Assembly: GCA_002422945.1 (NCBI GenBank)
Contig: DITW01000081.1
Coordinates: 1 to 27,014, forward strand
Direction of reading: 5' to 3'
DNA: 27,014 nucleotides
DNA from: Sphingomonadales bacterium UBA6174
GTDB taxonomy: Bacteria; Pseudomonadota; Alphaproteobacteria; Sphingomonadales; Sphingomonadaceae
Shown here piece by piece: positions 8,553 to 15,895 of the stretch. A program made the translations under genes and the position numbers. The stretch's first letter is position 1. Every line of letters begins with the position of its first letter. The notes beneath the pieces are model-generated. The model was not told where the DNA came from, did no database searches, and saw only the letters and a list, made by a program, of their open reading frames with translations.

Positions 8553-8576
8553 CTCTTACCCAGCAGGACATGCTTC

Positions 8577-9725
8577 ATGACCGAACCGCTCGATACCTTG
8601 TTCAGCCCCTTGCGCATTGGCGAAGTCACCTTGCGCAACCGCATCGTCATGGCGCCGATGACCCGACATCGTGCCACATTGGATGGCGTGCCGACCGATC
8701 TGATGGTCGAACATTATCGCCAACGTGCCGGTGCGGGCCTGATATTAACGGAAGGGATTTATCCGGCCTTCATGGGGCGCGGCTATCTGTTCACGCCGGG
8801 TCTGCATAACGAGGCGCAGGCCGCCGGGTGGCGGCGTGTTACCGATGCGGTCCATGCGCAAGGCGGCGCGATCTTTGCCCAGATCATGCACGTGGGCCGG
8901 TTGTCGGACCCGTTGATGCTGGATGGGGCGCAGCCGATGGCGCCCTCGGCGGTGCAGCCCGATCCGATTGCGCGTCACTATACGATCAACTGTCCGCGCC
9001 CCAAAAGGCCTTATCCACAGCCGTGCGCAATGACCCATGCCGAAGTGCTGGGGGTGATTGACGACTATCGCAATTGCGCTGTGCTGGCCCAGAAGGCAGG
9101 TTTTGACGGGGTCGAGATACATGCCGCCTCGGGCTATCTGCCGATGCAGTTCCTGTCCACCAACACCAATTTGCGCGAGGACGCATGGGGTGGATCGGTG
9201 GAGAAACGTGCGGCCTTTCTGCTGGCCTGTGTCGATGCGATCAGCGCGGCCACCAGTCCCGGCTTTGTCGCGGTCAAATTTTCGCCGGGCTGGACCTTCC
9301 ACAATGTGTTCGACGATGATCCCATCGCCACCTACAGCTATGCGGTGCGGGCATTGTCACGGCGCGGCATCGCCTTTCTCGAACTCGGCAATTACGGAAT
9401 GGACTGGGATGTCTATGGCGTATTGCGGCCATTGTTCGACGGCCCGGCCATGTTTGTCGCGGGCTATACCCGACAGAGCGCCGCCGCCACGCTCAACCGG
9501 GGCGAGGCGGATATGATCGGTTTCGGGCAGGCCTTTATCTCGAACCCGGACCTTGCGGAGAGATATCGCCTCGGTCAGGATCTGACCCGCCCTGACATTG
9601 AAACCTATTACACGCAGGGCGCAGAAGGCTACACCGACTATCCGGTGTTTGCCGATACCGATCCCTCCCGGTTGCAACCTGTGGATGCGGCACCCACGCC
9701 GATCGCGCCGGAAACAACCGGTTAG
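8577..9725 (+). CDS. NADH:flavin oxidoreductase, Old Yellow Enzyme family (altered active-site pair)
   Basis: This 382-residue FMN-dependent TIM-barrel ene-reductase homologue probably reduces the C=C bond of an alpha,beta-unsaturated carbonyl. Landmarks are LFSPLRIGEVTLRNRIVMAP and MTRHRA at the N-terminus, QIMHVGRLS, GFDGVEIHAASGYL, QFLSTNTNLREDAWGGSVEKR and the C-terminal GFGQAFISNPDLAERY phosphate-binding region. In OYE the substrate carbonyl is held by a His-Asn or His-His pair in HxxN/H; here it reads H182-A-A-S185, so the second partner is serine. The proton-donor tyrosine (Y187) is kept. It follows an NTF2-like gene by 24 bases. A changed substrate range or reduced activity is possible. 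Confidence 0.9.
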   Translation: MTEPLDTLFSPLRIGEVTLRNRIVMAPMTRHRATLDGVPTDLMVEHYRQRAGAGLILTEGIYPAFMGRGYLFTPGLHNEAQAAGWRRVTDAVHAQGGAIFAQIMHVGRLSDPLMLDGAQPMAPSAVQPDPIARHYTINCPRPKRPYPQPCAMTHAEVLGVIDDYRNCAVLAQKAGFDGVEIHAASGYLPMQFLSTNTNLREDAWGGSVEKRAAFLLACVDAISAATSPGFVAVKFSPGWTFHNVFDDDPIATYSYAVRALSRRGIAFLELGNYGMDWDVYGVLRPLFDGPAMFVAGYTRQSAAATLNRGEADMIGFGQAFISNPDLAERYRLGQDLTRPDIETYYTQGAEGYTDYPVFADTDPSRLQPVDAAPTPIAPETTG

Positions 9726-9728
9726 GCT

Positions 9729-10092
9729 GATATCGACGCCGTTCACGAAATCGGCCTTGGCATTGATGGTGACCTCTGGCGCGCGATCCGCAGTCGATAG
9801 CGGCCCGGCCTGACATTGGGCATGATGTAATAGCCGTCGCTGGCGCTCACGGTCTCGCCGATAATCTTGCCATTGGTATCGACCAGTTGGAGCTTGGCAT
9901 TACCGATGCCGCGGCGATGGCCATCAATGGTAAGATAGGTCGTGCCATCGATTTCCGCCGTCAGCACGACCGGGAAGTCGATGGTCTGCACCTTGCCGGG
10001 GCGGGTGGGCTGCCATTGGGCATCGTCCAGCGTGCCGAGATCAAGCGCGACATCGGCATAGGATTTGGGCTGCAAGCGTGGCAATAATGCCT
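9729..10092 (-). pseudogene. Usher C-terminal remnant of a chaperone-usher fimbrial locus
   Basis: On the minus strand the segment LPRLQPKSYADVALDL, then DDAQWQP, then FPVVLTAEIDGTTYL, then RRGIGNAKLQLVD, then SDGYYIMPNVRPGRYRLRIA resembles the extreme C-terminus of fimbrial ushers (the outer-membrane pore that secretes pilus subunits). Nothing resembling the ~600-residue barrel is present. Near 9779-9787 the frame breaks: after RLRIA the likely tail continues in another frame as APEVTINAKADFVNGVDISL, before running into the 3' end of the reductase gene. The open frame that remains starts only at a TTG (10126). It is therefore a relic, not an active gene. Assignment is from remembered family likeness. 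Confidence 0.6.
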
Positions 10093-10273
10093 CGCCCTTG
10101 GCCGGGATGACGGCCAGTTCGCCCAAGGTGACGGTGGCCGAGGTCTGGCCTTATCGGATGATCACCGGGATCGAAGCGCCGATCAGCGCCTGCAACACGA
10201 TGGCGACCTGACCCTTTTCGGGCTTGGCCGTGGCTTCCAGATCATCGGCTGCTAAGACATCGACTGACGAGGT
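10093..10273 (-). pseudogene. Periplasmic fimbrial chaperone C-terminal remnant with an internal stop
   Basis: Reading the minus strand gives VDVLAADDLEATAKPEKGQV then ALIGASIPVIIR, a TAA stop at 10151-10153, then GQTSATVTLGELAV in the same frame. This matches the closing strands of a PapD-like pilus chaperone, where an arginine and a short residue precede GQTSA-type text. The stop fits a single CAA to TAA change. The fragment is joined in frame, apparently by deletion, to the usher remnant. No N-terminal chaperone domain is seen, because the response-regulator gene begins immediately upstream. The remnant is not expected to make a protein. Confidence 0.55.
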
Positions 10274-10279
10274 CGCTTA

Positions 10280-10939
10280 TTAATGGGCCTGCACCCATTG
10301 CGATGCGAAATGGACAAGGGCGGGGGCGCTGGGTAGCCGGAGCTTGAGCCGGATATTGTTGCGATGCGCCTCGACCGTTTTCTGGCTGCGCCGCTGCTTG
10401 TCGGCGATTTCCTTCATGCTGAGGCCCGCGCCGATCATTTGCAGCACCGCCAGCTCGCTCGCGGTCAATTGGCTGACGTCATCGGCGGCCTGAGCCTGCC
10501 CGCCGCCCGCAAGGCTGCGCAGCAATTGGGAGCGCATCTTGTCGCTGACATACAGCTCGCCCTTCATCACCGTGTGGATGGCATCGCGCAGGGTTTCGAT
10601 CCCGGCACCCTTCATCACATAGCCATGCGCGCCCGCCTGTATCACGCGCGGGGCGTAGATGGCCTCATCATGCATGGAGAGGGCGAGAATCCGCAGAGCG
10701 GGCTGGAACTGCAACAATCGGCGGAACAAGGGCAGCGCCGATTCCTTGCCGAGCATCAGATCGACAATCGCAAGGTCCGGGGCCTTTTCCTGCGCGGCGC
10801 GCACGGCCTGATCCGCATCCTCGCATTCCGCGCATATGAAAATGCCCGGTTCACGGGCAATAATAGCGGCAAGCCCGGCGCGCACGATCGAATGATCGTC
10901 GACGATCATGACATTTACGGCGTGGAGAACCGTGCTCAT
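10280..10939 (-). CDS. LuxR-family (NarL/FixJ-type) response regulator
   Basis: This 219-residue two-component transcription regulator has a receiver domain at about 8-125: acidic pair D14/D15, phospho-acceptor D60 in LAIVDLML, S88 and K110 in GYVMKGA. A LuxR-type helix-turn-helix spans about 157-213 (LTASELAVLQMIGAGLSMKEIAD, then SQKTVEAHRNNIRLKL). Phosphorylation at D60 should promote DNA binding. GGAG lies seven bases before the ATG at 10939, with a second ATG at 10942; the longer frame to 10966 has no better site. No histidine kinase is adjacent, so its partner is unknown. The nested repeat array at 11231-11305 lies about 290-370 bases upstream of the start and could be its own operator, but this is inference. 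Confidence 0.9.
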   Translation of the reverse strand: MSTVLHAVNVMIVDDHSIVRAGLAAIIAREPGIFICAECEDADQAVRAAQEKAPDLAIVDLMLGKESALPLFRRLLQFQPALRILALSMHDEAIYAPRVIQAGAHGYVMKGAGIETLRDAIHTVMKGELYVSDKMRSQLLRSLAGGGQAQAADDVSQLTASELAVLQMIGAGLSMKEIADKQRRSQKTVEAHRNNIRLKLRLPSAPALVHFASQWVQAH

Positions 10940-10942
10940 CAT

Positions 10943-11230
10943 GCTGCTCCAGTGTCGAAAGCGCATTGGCGGGCAACGCGCGTGCCGCCTGTAGTGTCGG
11001 GTTTCGGCATATCCATGTTAGATATTAAACCGATTTTAAGGGTCGTCAATGCACGCAAATTGGCGCGCCCTTTGCGTCCTTTAACGACTTGAATCTGGGG
11101 CAACGTCAAAGAAGCGCGTATGCCCACCGTCCTTTTCGGGCCTGTTGATTGCATGCCGATGGGTGCAATGTCATGGGTCGCTGCCAACATCATGACATGG
11201 CCATAGGCGGTCATCTGTGCGGCAGCGTAC
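10943..11230. other. Intergenic stretch with no gene seen
   Basis: This part of the gap upstream of the response regulator has only short, non-conserved open frames. I see a palindromic GGCGCGCC and an A/T-rich segment (TTAGATATTAAACCGATTTTAAG) near 11018-11040, which could be a promoter area for the regulator on the minus strand. No tRNA, repeat array or RNA fold is convincing. Confidence 0.4.
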
Positions 11231-11305
11231 GCAACCTATATCAATACGACCTATGTTGACGCCATTATGACGGCAATATAGGTCGCATCGCTTTGATATG
11301 GGTGC
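11231..11305. repeat. Nested inverted-repeat array of an ACCTAT-type motif
   Basis: Four related blocks are arranged as two nested pairs. GCAACCTATATCAA (11231-11244) and CGACCTATGTTG (11247-11258) run forward. CAATATAGGTCG (11274-11285) and TTTGATATGGGTGC (11292-11305) are their near-perfect reverse complements. The centre (11259-11273) is GACGCCATTATGACG. The symmetry suggests either a multi-site operator or a structured element. It lies between the phosphatase gene's 3' end (11361) and the response regulator's 5' end (10939), both on the minus strand. Its spacing does not fit CRISPR. Confidence 0.6.
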
Positions 11306-11342
11306 GCCTTAGCTGCCACCCCTATGATTGTGTGAGGAAAAT

Positions 11343-11357
11343 GCGCTTTTTAAGCGC
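11343..11357 (-). terminator. Probable intrinsic terminator after the phosphatase gene
   Basis: On the minus strand a 6-bp stem, GCGCTT (11352-11357) with AAGCGC (11343-11348), closes on AAA, followed by ATTTTCC. It lies four bases after the stop codon of the tyrosine-phosphatase gene, where a terminator is expected. The stem is short, so strength is uncertain. Confidence 0.55.
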
Positions 11358-11360
11358 GAC

Positions 11361-12431
11361 CTACTCCAGATAATGCGCGCGCAAGGTCGCGATATCGGCG
11401 GTGGTGACGCCTGCTTCCTTGGCGAGATAGGCATCGACCGAACCCCATTTGGCTTCTATCTCTTCAAATGCGTCGATCAGATACGCCTTGCGATCAGCGC
11501 TATACAGTGGCTTGGGCTGGGCCGCTGCGGGGTCTTGCTGATATTTGGCGAAGAACAAAGCGACTGGATTATTGGCATGCGCCACCACGTCGATTTTCGG
11601 CATCTCATTTGTAGGACGACGATAGCTGGTGGATAAATGATAATCCTGCAGGATCGTTTCGCGCGGGACGCCCAAGGCGCTCAAAATCATCGCGGTGGCA
11701 AAGCCGGTGCGATCCTGTCCGGCAGAACAATTATAGGCAAGCGGCGCATCGGCGCGGGCGAGCAGTTTTTCGAACAACAGGCGCATTTGCGGGGCGAGTA
11801 GTGTCGGGAAATTGCGATAGATCGCGCCGCCATTCTGGATCTGGGTGCTGTTGCTCTGGCTACCGTTGATCGCGGCCATTGAATAGCCGATGGCGCTATA
11901 GGGAATGCCGTCCAGTCGGGTTGGCGCAATGACGCGTTCTTCGCTGGACCGCAGATCGACCAGATTGCGCAGGCCAAGGGCGCGGACTTCTTGCACATCG
12001 GCATCGGTCAGCAACGGCGTGCCGCCAGAGCGATAGATCAACCCCCAGCGCACATGCTTGTTATCCGCGCCGGCATAACCGCCGATGTCGCGGAAATTGG
12101 ACCCCTTTTCCAACGGGAGCAACCGTTCCGCGACCCGGACGACGCCGCCATCCCGCACATCGCGCAGCAGGAAATAGCGGCGGCTGTTATCGAGCGCCAC
12201 AACATGACGCCCGTCCTTGTCTTTCCCGGAAATGAGCGTGGCCGATGCAATATCGGCATCCGCCCGGTCCGCCATGAAGACATCGACCGCATCCTTGTCG
12301 GTCCAGCTGATGGTCACATTGCTGCGATCATCACGGCTGACGACGGCATCGCTGATGGTGCCTGCCTGCGCTGCCGAGATATTGGCAATGCTGGCGAGGC
12401 ATAAGGCGAGGATGATGTGCTGCTGTTTCAT
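11361..12431 (-). CDS. Secreted tyrosine-phosphatase-like protein
   Basis: This 356-residue protein has a signal peptide (1-23, ending AQA). A small beta-rich N-terminal domain (about 25-105) follows, then a cysteine-phosphatase domain (about 106-300). The family signature CX5R is C235-SAGQD-R241-TG, and NFRDIGGY (112-119) is typical of the Y_phosphatase3/SIW14-like group. These enzymes use the cysteine thiolate to attack phosphate monoesters. The signal peptide places it in the periplasm or outside, so the substrate is more likely a phosphorylated sugar, lipid or secreted polymer than a cytosolic phosphoprotein. It starts 45 bases after the stop of the TonB receptor on the same strand, so the two probably form an operon. 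A stem-loop follows the stop. Confidence 0.88.
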   Translation of the reverse strand: MKQQHIILALCLASIANISAAQAGTISDAVVSRDDRSNVTISWTDKDAVDVFMADRADADIASATLISGKDKDGRHVVALDNSRRYFLLRDVRDGGVVRVAERLLPLEKGSNFRDIGGYAGADNKHVRWGLIYRSGGTPLLTDADVQEVRALGLRNLVDLRSSEERVIAPTRLDGIPYSAIGYSMAAINGSQSNSTQIQNGGAIYRNFPTLLAPQMRLLFEKLLARADAPLAYNCSAGQDRTGFATAMILSALGVPRETILQDYHLSTSYRRPTNEMPKIDVVAHANNPVALFFAKYQQDPAAAQPKPLYSADRKAYLIDAFEEIEAKWGSVDAYLAKEAGVTTADIATLRAHYLE

Positions 12432-12476
12432 GGCGGTACTTTCTATTTTACATCCGGGTGGTTGAGGGTGATCGCG

Positions 12477-14780
12477 TCAGAAGCGGATCGTCGCGTCCAC
12501 GCCATAGGTGCGGGGTTCATTGAAGATGCCGACCTGTCCTGCCACGCTGGCACCGCTGCGATAGCCGGTGCTGTTGAGCAGGAAGGTGTGTTCTTCGTCG
12601 AACATGTTCCGGCTCCACAACGACAATTGGAGATTGGTGCTGTTGGTCAGGTCGATATCGCCGATGGAGAGGCGGCCATTGACGATGAACGACTTGCCCG
12701 TCTTCACCGGATCATTTGACAGGGCATGATAGCCCGTCGCCCCATTGGCATCGAGATGCATCCGGAATGTGCCAAAGCCGAGCGGCTGTTCAAAATCAAG
12801 CGACGTGCTGAACGCATGCGCCGGGGTGTAGACCAGATAAATCTGTTCCGGCGTCGGGACGGCGGCGAACGGGTTGGTCACTTTCGGCAGCTTGGAGTCG
12901 GTATAGGCATAGCTGGCCGACAGCGTCACCCCGGGCAGCGGGTTGAGGCTGGCATCAACCTCGATACCCCTGATCTTCGCGGTTGTCGGGGTGTTGACCG
13001 TTTCGATGGTGGTGCGATTGCTGCCCACGAGCGTGGCGTTGAAATCGACCTGCATGTTTTTGTAGCGGGTTTCATAGGCCGCCAGATTGATCCGGGCGTG
13101 ATCATCGAAAAATTCGGTTTTCAGGCCGGCCTCAATCGTCTGCACCTTTTCCGGGTCGAAGGCGCGATAGGTAAGCGAACGTGAATTCGCGCCGCCTGCA
13201 CGATAGGCCTGACCCCATTTCGCATAGGCATGGATGTCGTCCGTCGCGTCGAAGGCGAGGGTGAACGCCGGATCGACACGCGACGAGGAGAAGCTGAATG
13301 GCACCACGCCCGCGCCAATTACGGGCCGGATCGGCAGTGCGCCGCTGACCTGCAGCAACACGCCGCTCTTCTTGTCATGGGTATAGCGTGCGCCAACCGT
13401 CAGATGCAGGGCATCGTTCAATACGGGCGGCGTCCATGTCGCCTGACCAAAAGCGGCAAAGGACTTGGCCTTGGCGGTGCTCAGGCGATCTGGAAAGGCT
13501 GTCGCCGCACCGGCCGAAAGCGAAGGCAGGACGCTATAGCCGGTGTTCGGATCGGCATTCCATTTCAGCGTATCAGGCGCCCATGCGGAATCCACGCCTT
13601 TTTCATGATAATAATAGAGGCCAGCGACATAGGTCAGCTGTGGCAAGGAACCGAGCAGCTGGAGTTCCTGACTATATTGTTCCTGCGCCAGATCCGCGAG
13701 GCTGTACCGGCTGAACGTCTTGCCGCCGACGGCGGGCTTGCTGTGCGCCCCCGCGCCATTGTCCCATTGCGACTGGGTCAGCTTGCGATAGGACGAGATT
13801 GAGCGCACTTCCAGCTGTTCGAGCGGGTTCCAGTCGAGTTGCAGCATATGTCCATGGGTCTTGCCGATGCTTTCTTGCTGCAACGTGCCGATATCGGCGG
13901 TTTTGGTGCGGGTAGACTGGACCTGCGCCAGAGTCGAACCCGTGCTGAAGCCCGGCTTCAGGGACAAAAGCTGCACATAATATGGCGTCGTCGCATCATA
14001 AGAAGTGTCAAAGCCATAGTCCGCGCTGAAATTATCAGTCGGCTCCCACAGGGCGCGCACATGCAAACCGCGACGATCATAGCTGTTGAAATCTTCTTCG
14101 CCCGCCATCGGGTTGTTAACGGTGCCATCGCGCTTGGTCACGATGCCGTCGAACTTCAGGCTGAGATTGGCGAATGTCGGCAAGTCGACATGGGTTTCGG
14201 AGGTGTAGCCATCGAAATTGCGGATGCCGACCGTCTGCCGGAACTTCAACTCCCCCGCTGGCTTGCGCGTCACGATGCTGACCGCGCCGCCGGTTGCATT
14301 GCGACCGAACAAGGTGCCTTGCGGCCCTTTCAATACTTCGATGCGTTCAATGTCATATAATGCGGCACCCAGACCCTGCGAGCGACCAAGATAGACGCCA
14401 TCGATATAGACGCCGACGCCGGAATCGCGGCTTGGCTGATTGGCGTCGAATGGCACGATCCCGCGAATGCCGACCGTGATGGCTGAACTGCGCGAATAAA
14501 AAGGCGCGATACGCAGCGATGGGATCGCGCCATCGGCGAGATCGGCGATGCTCTGGACGCTGCGGTTCTGCAGATCGACTGCGCCCACCACCGACATGGC
14601 GATTGGCGTCTTTTGCAAATTGCTTTCCTGCTTTTGCGCCGTCACCGTGATTTCCACGAGACCCCCGGCCTCTGCCGTTTCCATGGCAGTCTCGGCATGT
14701 GCGTTGGCGGATGCAAGGGCGACAGCGAGCGCCAGCACGGCGGCGTTATTGCGGAGCGTAGGCGTGTTGGAACGAAGCAT
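12477..14780 (-). CDS. TonB-dependent outer-membrane receptor
   Basis: This 767-residue receptor has a signal peptide (1-29, ending AHA) and a TonB-box-like segment (about 42-48, VEITVTA). A plug domain (about 55-175) contains VGIRGI, GVGVYIDGVYLGRSQG, IERIEVLKGPQGTLFGRNATGGAVSIVTRKP-type text. A 22-strand barrel ends in a C-terminal phenylalanine (DATIRF). It lacks the STN signalling domain of FecA-type receptors. It imports a ligand, using proton-motive force passed by TonB-ExbBD. The start at 14780 follows GGGGAAA about ten bases away and begins the signal peptide; an upstream extension to 14900 lacks such a signal. A secreted phosphatase follows, so a phosphorylated ligand is possible. 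The real substrate is not readable. Confidence 0.92.
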   Translation of the reverse strand: MLRSNTPTLRNNAAVLALAVALASANAHAETAMETAEAGGLVEITVTAQKQESNLQKTPIAMSVVGAVDLQNRSVQSIADLADGAIPSLRIAPFYSRSSAITVGIRGIVPFDANQPSRDSGVGVYIDGVYLGRSQGLGAALYDIERIEVLKGPQGTLFGRNATGGAVSIVTRKPAGELKFRQTVGIRNFDGYTSETHVDLPTFANLSLKFDGIVTKRDGTVNNPMAGEEDFNSYDRRGLHVRALWEPTDNFSADYGFDTSYDATTPYYVQLLSLKPGFSTGSTLAQVQSTRTKTADIGTLQQESIGKTHGHMLQLDWNPLEQLEVRSISSYRKLTQSQWDNGAGAHSKPAVGGKTFSRYSLADLAQEQYSQELQLLGSLPQLTYVAGLYYYHEKGVDSAWAPDTLKWNADPNTGYSVLPSLSAGAATAFPDRLSTAKAKSFAAFGQATWTPPVLNDALHLTVGARYTHDKKSGVLLQVSGALPIRPVIGAGVVPFSFSSSRVDPAFTLAFDATDDIHAYAKWGQAYRAGGANSRSLTYRAFDPEKVQTIEAGLKTEFFDDHARINLAAYETRYKNMQVDFNATLVGSNRTTIETVNTPTTAKIRGIEVDASLNPLPGVTLSASYAYTDSKLPKVTNPFAAVPTPEQIYLVYTPAHAFSTSLDFEQPLGFGTFRMHLDANGATGYHALSNDPVKTGKSFIVNGRLSIGDIDLTNSTNLQLSLWSRNMFDEEHTFLLNSTGYRSGASVAGQVGIFNEPRTYGVDATIRF

Positions 14781-14839
14781 GATGAATAGATTTCCCCGTT
14801 TGATTGGCGGGGCTGGAGCTATCGTCGCTTGATGACGCA

Positions 14840-14877
14840 TTGATGATAAAATCAAGTCTGATTTATTGCTGTCAGAC
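14840..14877. promoter_or_regulatory. Overlapping inverted repeats upstream of the TonB receptor
   Basis: TTGAT-GATAAA-ATCAA (14840-14855) is followed by GTCTGA (14856-14861), a 10-base spacer and TCAGAC (14872-14877). Both are perfect inverted repeats 60 to 97 bases upstream of the receptor start. They sit in an A/T-rich promoter-like stretch and could bind a repressor or activator controlling the receptor-phosphatase operon. Confidence 0.45.
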
Positions 14878-14933
14878 GACAATTTTATTGCAGCGCACAA
14901 ATGAGGGCGGGATCAGGTGCAAAGGTCAGGGAC

Positions 14934-14949
14934 TGACAGAAAACTGTCA
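14934..14949. promoter_or_regulatory. TGACAG-AAAA-CTGTCA palindrome between divergent genes
   Basis: A perfect 6-bp inverted repeat with an AAAA centre (14934-14949) is followed by TTTTCC. It lies between the receptor (minus) and the phosphoesterase (plus) starts. It could be an operator. The trailing T run also resembles a weak terminator, but no plus-strand gene ends before it. Confidence 0.4.
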
Positions 14950-15028
14950 TTTTCCTGCAATCACTGCGTCACACATACCTGCAAGGGCAGCATGGCGTAG
15001 CTGGTAATTGCACATGAGAGGGGGACTG

Positions 15029-15895
15029 ATGTCCGACACGCGTTTGCGGCCGCCTGCCATGGCCTTTGGGCGGGAACCAGATTGGTTTAACGAACCTGAA
15101 CCACGTAGTTTCAAACCGAAGCTGAAATTCCGGACGGTCTGGATTTCGGACACGCATCTTGGCACCAGCGGGTGCAATGCAGCGATGCTGAATGACTTTT
15201 TGGCATCGATAGAATGCGACACGCTGTATCTCGTGGGTGATATCATCGATGGCTGGAGGCTGAAAAAGGGCTGGTACTGGCCATCATCGCATAATGACGT
15301 GATCCGCCGCATTTTGAAGCTGGCGCGCAAAGGGACGCGGGTCGTTTACATTCCCGGCAATCACGATGAAATGTTCCGCGATTATATCGGCATGACCTTT
15401 GGCGGCGTCGAATTGCTTGATGAGGCGATTCATGAAACCGCCGATGGCCGGTTGTTGCTGGTCACCCATGGCGACATGTTCGACGGGGTCGTGCTATATG
15501 CCCGTTGGCTCGCGTTTCTCGGCGATCAGGCGTATTCGATGCTGCTGAGCTTCAACCGCCTGTTCAATGCCGTGCGTCGCCGGTTGAAAATGCCTTATTG
15601 GTCATTGTCGTCCCATGTGAAAAAGAAGGTCAAGAACGCGGTGCAATATATCTGCGCGTTCGAGGATGTCGTCGCGCGCGAAGCCGAACATCGCCATGTC
15701 GATGGCGTGGTGTGCGGCCATATTCACAGCGCGGAAATCCGCCAGTTCGGCGATGTGACCTATTATAATGACGGCGACTGGGTCGAAAGCTGCACGGCGC
15801 TGGTTGAAGATAGCCAGGGCGAGATCGTAATCCTCGATTGGGCGGCGCATGTGCGCAATCGGGCGGTGAAGACGGCGGAAAGACAGTTCGCATGA
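15029..15895 (+). CDS. LpxH-like metallophosphoesterase
   Basis: This 288-residue protein of the calcineurin-like phosphoesterase fold has all the metal-binding blocks: D41-T-H43 in ISDTHLG, GD71IID74, GNH112D113, H147 in THGD and GH231IH233. The best known relatives remove UMP from UDP-2,3-diacylglucosamine in lipid A synthesis (LpxH). This protein carries a long N-terminal tail (about 35 residues), so it may be a paralogue acting on a different lipid pyrophosphate. The ATG at 15029 follows AGAGGGGG; in-frame ATG and TTG codons at 15014 and 15008 are alternatives. Its stop overlaps the start of a GT4 gene (ATGA at 15892-15895), implying translational coupling and a joint role in glycolipid metabolism. 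Confidence 0.87.
   Translation: MSDTRLRPPAMAFGREPDWFNEPEPRSFKPKLKFRTVWISDTHLGTSGCNAAMLNDFLASIECDTLYLVGDIIDGWRLKKGWYWPSSHNDVIRRILKLARKGTRVVYIPGNHDEMFRDYIGMTFGGVELLDEAIHETADGRLLLVTHGDMFDGVVLYARWLAFLGDQAYSMLLSFNRLFNAVRRRLKMPYWSLSSHVKKKVKNAVQYICAFEDVVAREAEHRHVDGVVCGHIHSAEIRQFGDVTYYNDGDWVESCTALVEDSQGEIVILDWAAHVRNRAVKTAERQFA

Noticed and set aside
9357..9746. Minus-strand open frame overlapping the 3' end of the reductase
   Set aside because: Only its first ten or so residues resemble the usher tail, and the rest is antisense to the reductase. It is explained by the frameshifted relic.
11231..11305. CRISPR array
   Set aside because: Only four short, imperfect and partly inverted copies with unequal spacing, no uniform spacers and no cas genes nearby.
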